This document shows, piece after piece, positions 30,658 to 33,942 of a stretch of DNA of 33,942 nt. The notes beneath the pieces were generated by a model that saw nothing but the letters and a program-made list of their open reading frames with translations, was not told where the DNA came from and made no database searches. The stretch is from RGIG5612 sp963591145. GTDB taxonomy: Bacteria > Bacillota > Clostridia > Lachnospirales > Lachnospiraceae. Position 1 is the stretch's first letter. Every line of letters starts with the position of its first letter. Location: NCBI GenBank assembly GCA_963591145.1, contig CAVARE010000049.1:1-33942 (forward strand), read 5' to 3'. The position numbers and the translations under genes were made by a program.

Positions 30658-30927
30658 ATGAACGCAATTATTACTGTAGTAGGTAAGGACAGGGTAGGCA
30701 TTATAGCTGGAATATGCGTCAAGCTGGCAGAATTTAATGTAAACGTTCTGGACATTTCACAGACGATCCTGCAGAACAGCTTCACCATGGTCATGGCGGT
30801 TGATATTGAGAATATCAAGGTGCCATTTTCAGAGGTTGCAAATGCATTGACTGAACTGGGCAAGGAGATGGAACTGAGCATCCATATCCAGAGAGAAGAA
30901 ATATTTGATGCAATGCACACAATCTGA
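30658..30927 (+). CDS. ACT domain protein (UPF0237 type)
   Basis: The 89-residue protein is a single ACT domain: MNAIITVVGKDRVGIIAGIC, then VNVLDISQTILQNSFTMVM. ACT domains bind amino acids or other small ligands and regulate partner proteins. In Firmicutes this gene usually sits directly before a DUF711/UPF0210 gene, as here, so the two probably act together. No function has been proven that I know of. ACCGGAGGGAAAATA precedes the ATG. Confidence 0.9.
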   Translation: MNAIITVVGKDRVGIIAGICVKLAEFNVNVLDISQTILQNSFTMVMAVDIENIKVPFSEVANALTELGKEMELSIHIQREEIFDAMHTI

Positions 30928-30945
30928 AATGCACAGTAGACGCGG

Positions 30946-30983
30946 CTGGCAGATATGATGCTGCGGATGCAGGACGCTGCCAG
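30946..30983 (+). other. Nested hairpin in the ACT-DUF711 gap
   Basis: CTGGCAG (30946-30952) pairs perfectly with CTGCCAG (30977-30983). Inside it CTGC pairs with GCAG around GGAT (30961-30972). No T run follows. It separates two genes that probably share a transcript; its role is unknown. Confidence 0.4.
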
Positions 30984-31046
30984 GTCAGGTGCTTTTATGT
31001 AAATGCGGATGCTGTATGCAGCCGTAATAAATTAAGGGTATAAAAT

Positions 31047-32405
31047 ATGATTAATCAAAAAGATATACTTTCAACTATTCAGATGATTGAGCAGCAGCAT
31101 CTGGATATCAGAACCGTAACTATGGGTATCTCGCTTTTAAGCTGCTGTGATGAAGATATCAATAAGGTATGTACAAATGTTTATGACAAGATCTGCAGGT
31201 ATGCAGAAAAACTGGTTCCTGTATGTCAGGATATAGAATTAGAGCTCGGAATCCCAATCGTTAACAAGAGAATATCTGTAACACCTATGGCGATGGTGGG
31301 TGCTGCATGTAAGAGCACAGATTATACACCGCTGGCCATAGCGCTGGATAAGGCAGCGAAAAATTGCGGCGTTAACTTCATCGGCGGATTTTCAGCACTG
31401 GTTCAGAAGGGCATGACAGATGCAGACCTTAACCTGATCAATTCTATCCCAGAGGCACTGTCTCAGACAGATATGGTTTGCTCTTCCATCAATGTCGGTT
31501 CTACTAAGGCCGGCATCAACATGGATGCAGTAGCATTGATGGGACGGATTGTTAAGAAAACAGCGGAGATTACTAAGGATAGAAATGGCATCGGCTGTGC
31601 TAAGCTCGTTATCTTCTGTAATGCTGTAGAGGATAATCCGTTCATGGCAGGAGCATTTCATGGAACAGGCGAGCCGGAACGCGTTATTAATGTAGGCGTA
31701 TCCGGACCTGGCGTTGTTCATACTGCTCTTAAGGATATCAAGGGCGCACCGCTTGACGTAGTAGCCGAGACCATTAAGAAGACTGCATTCCGAGTTACGA
31801 GAGTAGGTCAGTTAGTTGCACAGGAAGCTTCGAAGCGCCTTGATACACCATTTGGCATCGTAGACCTGTCACTTGCACCTACACCGGCAGTAGGAGACTC
31901 AGTTGCAAGAATTCTTGAGGAAATGGGACTGGAGGTCTGCGGAACTCATGGAACAACGGCAGCTCTGGCTATGCTTAATGATGCTGTCAAGAAGGGCGGC
32001 ATTATGGCATCGTCATCAGTCGGCGGTCTGTCAGGCGCATTCATCCCTGTATCAGAGGATGAGGGAATGATCGCAGCTGCAAGATGCGGAACCTTATGCA
32101 TCGATAAGCTGGAGGCAATGACCTGTGTATGTTCAGTAGGCCTTGATATGATAGCCGTACCTGGCGATACACCTGCGGAGACAATCTCAGCAATTATCGC
32201 AGATGAAGCAGCCATCGGCATGATCAATAATAAGACAACAGCTGTCAGACTTCTTCCAACACCAGGCACTAAGGTGGGAGATACTATCGAGATGGGCGGC
32301 CTGTTAGGCGACGCTCCGGTTATGGAAGTTCATAAGGAATCAAGCCACGACTTCATAGCAAGAGGTGGACGCATCCCAGCCCCGATCCACAGCTTGAGAA
32401 ATTAA
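31047..32405 (+). CDS. DUF711 / UPF0210 (PFL-like) family protein
   Basis: The 452-residue protein matches the length and start (QKDILSTIQMIEQQHLDIRT) of UPF0210/DUF711 proteins. Recognisable segments are MVCSSINVGSTKAGINMDAV, NPFMAGAFHGTGEPE and VGVSGPGVV. The family has a structural link to pyruvate formate-lyase-like folds, but no glycyl-radical motif is seen and no reaction is established. It follows the ACT gene, its usual partner. AAGGGTATAAAAT precedes the ATG. Confidence 0.88.
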   Translation: MINQKDILSTIQMIEQQHLDIRTVTMGISLLSCCDEDINKVCTNVYDKICRYAEKLVPVCQDIELELGIPIVNKRISVTPMAMVGAACKSTDYTPLAIALDKAAKNCGVNFIGGFSALVQKGMTDADLNLINSIPEALSQTDMVCSSINVGSTKAGINMDAVALMGRIVKKTAEITKDRNGIGCAKLVIFCNAVEDNPFMAGAFHGTGEPERVINVGVSGPGVVHTALKDIKGAPLDVVAETIKKTAFRVTRVGQLVAQEASKRLDTPFGIVDLSLAPTPAVGDSVARILEEMGLEVCGTHGTTAALAMLNDAVKKGGIMASSSVGGLSGAFIPVSEDEGMIAAARCGTLCIDKLEAMTCVCSVGLDMIAVPGDTPAETISAIIADEAAIGMINNKTTAVRLLPTPGTKVGDTIEMGGLLGDAPVMEVHKESSHDFIARGGRIPAPIHSLRN

Positions 32406-32430
32406 AAATTGATTAGATAGGATGTATAAT
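32402..32430 (+). promoter_or_regulatory. Possible promoter for the fumarase genes
   Basis: A perfect -10 TATAAT (32425-32430) has a weak -35, TTAAAA (32402-32407), at 17 bases. The start would be near 32437, leaving a leader of about 54 bases with a small GGCTG/CAGCC stem. The -10 is good and the -35 is poor, so the call is tentative. Confidence 0.4.
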
Positions 32431-32490
32431 GTCGTAGGTTTTTGAGGCTGCGGTTGCGTCAGCCATTACTATACAAGATGAGGTTCTTAC

Positions 32491-33333
32491 ATGCGTGAAA
32501 TTAATGTACAGCAAATATCTGATGCAATAAGAGATATGTGCATCAGCATCAATCTGAAACTATCTGATGACATGAAAGCAGCACTGAAAAATGCTGAGAA
32601 AAATGAGTCTAATCCATTGGGATCTCAGATCTTGAATATTCTGGAGCAAAATCTCACTATCGCCGAATCCGACAGCATACCTATCTGCCAGGATACGGGC
32701 ATGGCTGTCGTTTTTCTAGAGATTGGTCAGGATGTCCATCTGGTGGGCGGCAGCATCGAAGACGCTGTTAATAATGGTGTATCTCGCGGCTATACTGACG
32801 GATATCTAAGGAAGTCTGTTGTTCGTGACCCACTCGACAGAGTCAATACTGGTGATAATACCCCGGCCGTAATCCATTACAATATAGTTCCAGGTGAAAA
32901 TGTCAAAATCACACTGGCTCCTAAGGGATTCGGAAGTGAGAATATGAGCAAGGTCTGTATGCTAAAGCCAGCTGACGGTGCAGAGGGTGTACTTGATGCG
33001 ATTGTTAATGCGGTTAAGGATGCTGGTCCTAATGCCTGCCCACCTGTTGTCGTAGGTGTTGGTATAGGCGGAACATTTGAAAAATGTGCGATTTTGGCCA
33101 AGAAGGCTCTCACCCGACCTGTCGGATCACATAGTGATAAAGAACATATCCGTAAATTAGAAGAAACTGCGTTAGAGAAAATCAATGAATTGGACATTGG
33201 ACCTGCAGGATTGGGCGGCAATACTACGGCGCTCGCTGTAAATATTGAAACCTATCCGACTCATATCGCAGGACTTCCTGTTGGCATAAACATTTGCTGC
33301 CACGTAAACAGACATATATCGGTTACCATATAA
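32491..33333 (+). CDS. fumA: Class I fumarate hydratase, alpha subunit
   Basis: The 280-residue protein is the iron-sulfur subunit of a two-part fumarase/tartrate dehydratase. Three Cys residues likely to hold the 4Fe-4S cluster are visible: Cys66 (PICQDTGMAVVF), Cys156 (ENMSKVCMLKP) and Cys199 (GTFEKCAILAKKAL). With the beta subunit it interconverts fumarate and malate. The same fold serves L-tartrate dehydratase (TtdA), which cannot be excluded by eye. The beta subunit follows 87 bases later. The cluster makes the enzyme oxygen-sensitive, fitting an anaerobe. The symbol is generic. Confidence 0.88.
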   Translation: MREINVQQISDAIRDMCISINLKLSDDMKAALKNAEKNESNPLGSQILNILEQNLTIAESDSIPICQDTGMAVVFLEIGQDVHLVGGSIEDAVNNGVSRGYTDGYLRKSVVRDPLDRVNTGDNTPAVIHYNIVPGENVKITLAPKGFGSENMSKVCMLKPADGAEGVLDAIVNAVKDAGPNACPPVVVGVGIGGTFEKCAILAKKALTRPVGSHSDKEHIRKLEETALEKINELDIGPAGLGGNTTALAVNIETYPTHIAGLPVGINICCHVNRHISVTI

Positions 33334-33420
33334 GTCCAGGGCTTCGAGGCAAGTATGATCCGCAAATCATCTGCCAGCCGATTTTGTACAGTCTTGACCA
33401 AGTAATTAGGAGAAATCACG

Positions 33421-33942
33421 ATGGATAAGAAGATCACACTTCCATTAACGGACGAAATCATAAATTCACTTCATGCAGGTGACATGGTATATCTGACGGG
33501 CACTGTTTATTCTGCAAGGGATGCCGCTCACAAAAGAATGATTGAATCAATCGAACATGGCGACGCTCTGCCATTTGATATAAAAAATACTACCATATAT
33601 TATCTGGGACCTACGCCGGCCAGAGAGGGACAGGTCATCGGATCTGCAGGTCCTACCACTTCATCAAGAATGGATAAGTATGCGCCCACTCTGCTAGACA
33701 TGGGACTTAAGGGAATGATCGGCAAGGGCAAGAGAAGTACAGCAGTAATAGACGCAATGAAGCGCAACAATGCTGTATATTTTGCTGCCATCGGAGGTGC
33801 TGGCGCACTGCTTTCCAAGCAAATCAAGAAAAGCGAGGTAATCGCCTACGACGACCTCGGAACAGAGGCAATACGTAAGATGTACGTGGAGGATTTCCCC
33901 GTTATCGTCGTAATTGATAACCAGGGCAATAACCTGTATGAG
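33421..33942 (+). CDS. fumB: Class I fumarate hydratase, beta subunit (partial, cut by window end)
   Basis: An open frame of 174 codons from ATG 33421 runs to the window edge without a stop. It begins MDKKITLPLTDEIINSLHAG and includes GPTPAREGQVIGSAGPTTSS, GLKGMIGKGKRS and AAIGGAGALLSKQI, all typical of the swivelling C-terminal domain of class I fumarase/TtdB. Usual length is about 185-200, so only a short tail is missing. A TTAGGAGAAATCACG site precedes the ATG. It completes the two-subunit enzyme with the alpha gene upstream. The symbol is generic. Confidence 0.9.
   Translation, partial: MDKKITLPLTDEIINSLHAGDMVYLTGTVYSARDAAHKRMIESIEHGDALPFDIKNTTIYYLGPTPAREGQVIGSAGPTTSSRMDKYAPTLLDMGLKGMIGKGKRSTAVIDAMKRNNAVYFAAIGGAGALLSKQIKKSEVIAYDDLGTEAIRKMYVEDFPVIVVIDNQGNNLYE

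Overview
The window reads as one chromosomal core-gene region of a Gram-positive anaerobe of the class Clostridia, most likely family Lachnospiraceae. That placement is an inference from gene content: the S10/spc/alpha ribosomal operon order, a DUF4364 gene, a cyclohydrolase gene before folD, a Rho with a long Ala/Lys/Ser-rich insert, an L17 with a large insertion, and an rpmE-DUF1385-prmC-prfA cluster. I see no phage, insertion sequence, CRISPR array, tRNA or rRNA. No gap between genes exceeds about 290 bases.

Layout. (1) 1-11528: the end of rpsC, then rplP-rpmC-rpsQ-rplN-rplX-rplE-rpsN-rpsH-rplF-rplR-rpsE-rpmD-rplO-secY-adk-map-infA-rpmJ-rpsM-rpsK-rpsD-rpoA-rplQ, tightly packed on the plus strand. 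(2) 11687-15308: the ECF transporter energising module (ecfA1, ecfA2, ecfT) and truA. The rplM-rpsI pair that often follows truA in Firmicutes is not here. (3) 15291-20328: tig behind a structured leader, clpP, clpX, then a short CobW-type metal GTPase followed by a histidine/ECC-repeat protein, closed by a strong bidirectional terminator. (4) 20389-21542, minus strand: a DUF4364 gene followed by engB. (5) 21829-23494: a folate cyclohydrolase-like gene and folD. (6) 23502-29185: rho, rpmE, DUF1385, prmC and prfA. (7) 29385-33942: a short-form S-adenosylhomocysteinase, an ACT protein, a DUF711/UPF0210 protein, and both subunits of a class I fumarase, the beta subunit cut by the window end.

The genes cover ribosome building, secretion, protein folding and turnover (Tig, ClpP, ClpX), transcription termination and translation release (Rho, PrmC, RF1), and one-carbon and methyl metabolism. 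The most notable non-gene signal is a pair of 92-base elements at 21644-21735 (minus) and 29260-29351 (plus). They share most of their sequence and fold into the same long hairpin with several compensatory base-pair changes, so they look like a repeated structured RNA. Other points worth checking are a FolD lacking two residues needed for cyclohydrolase activity next to a stand-alone cyclohydrolase, the metal GTPase/His-rich pair, a 26-base motif repeated directly upstream of ecfA1 and truA, and a multi-helix leader before tig. All assignments come from reading the sequence; no database search was run.
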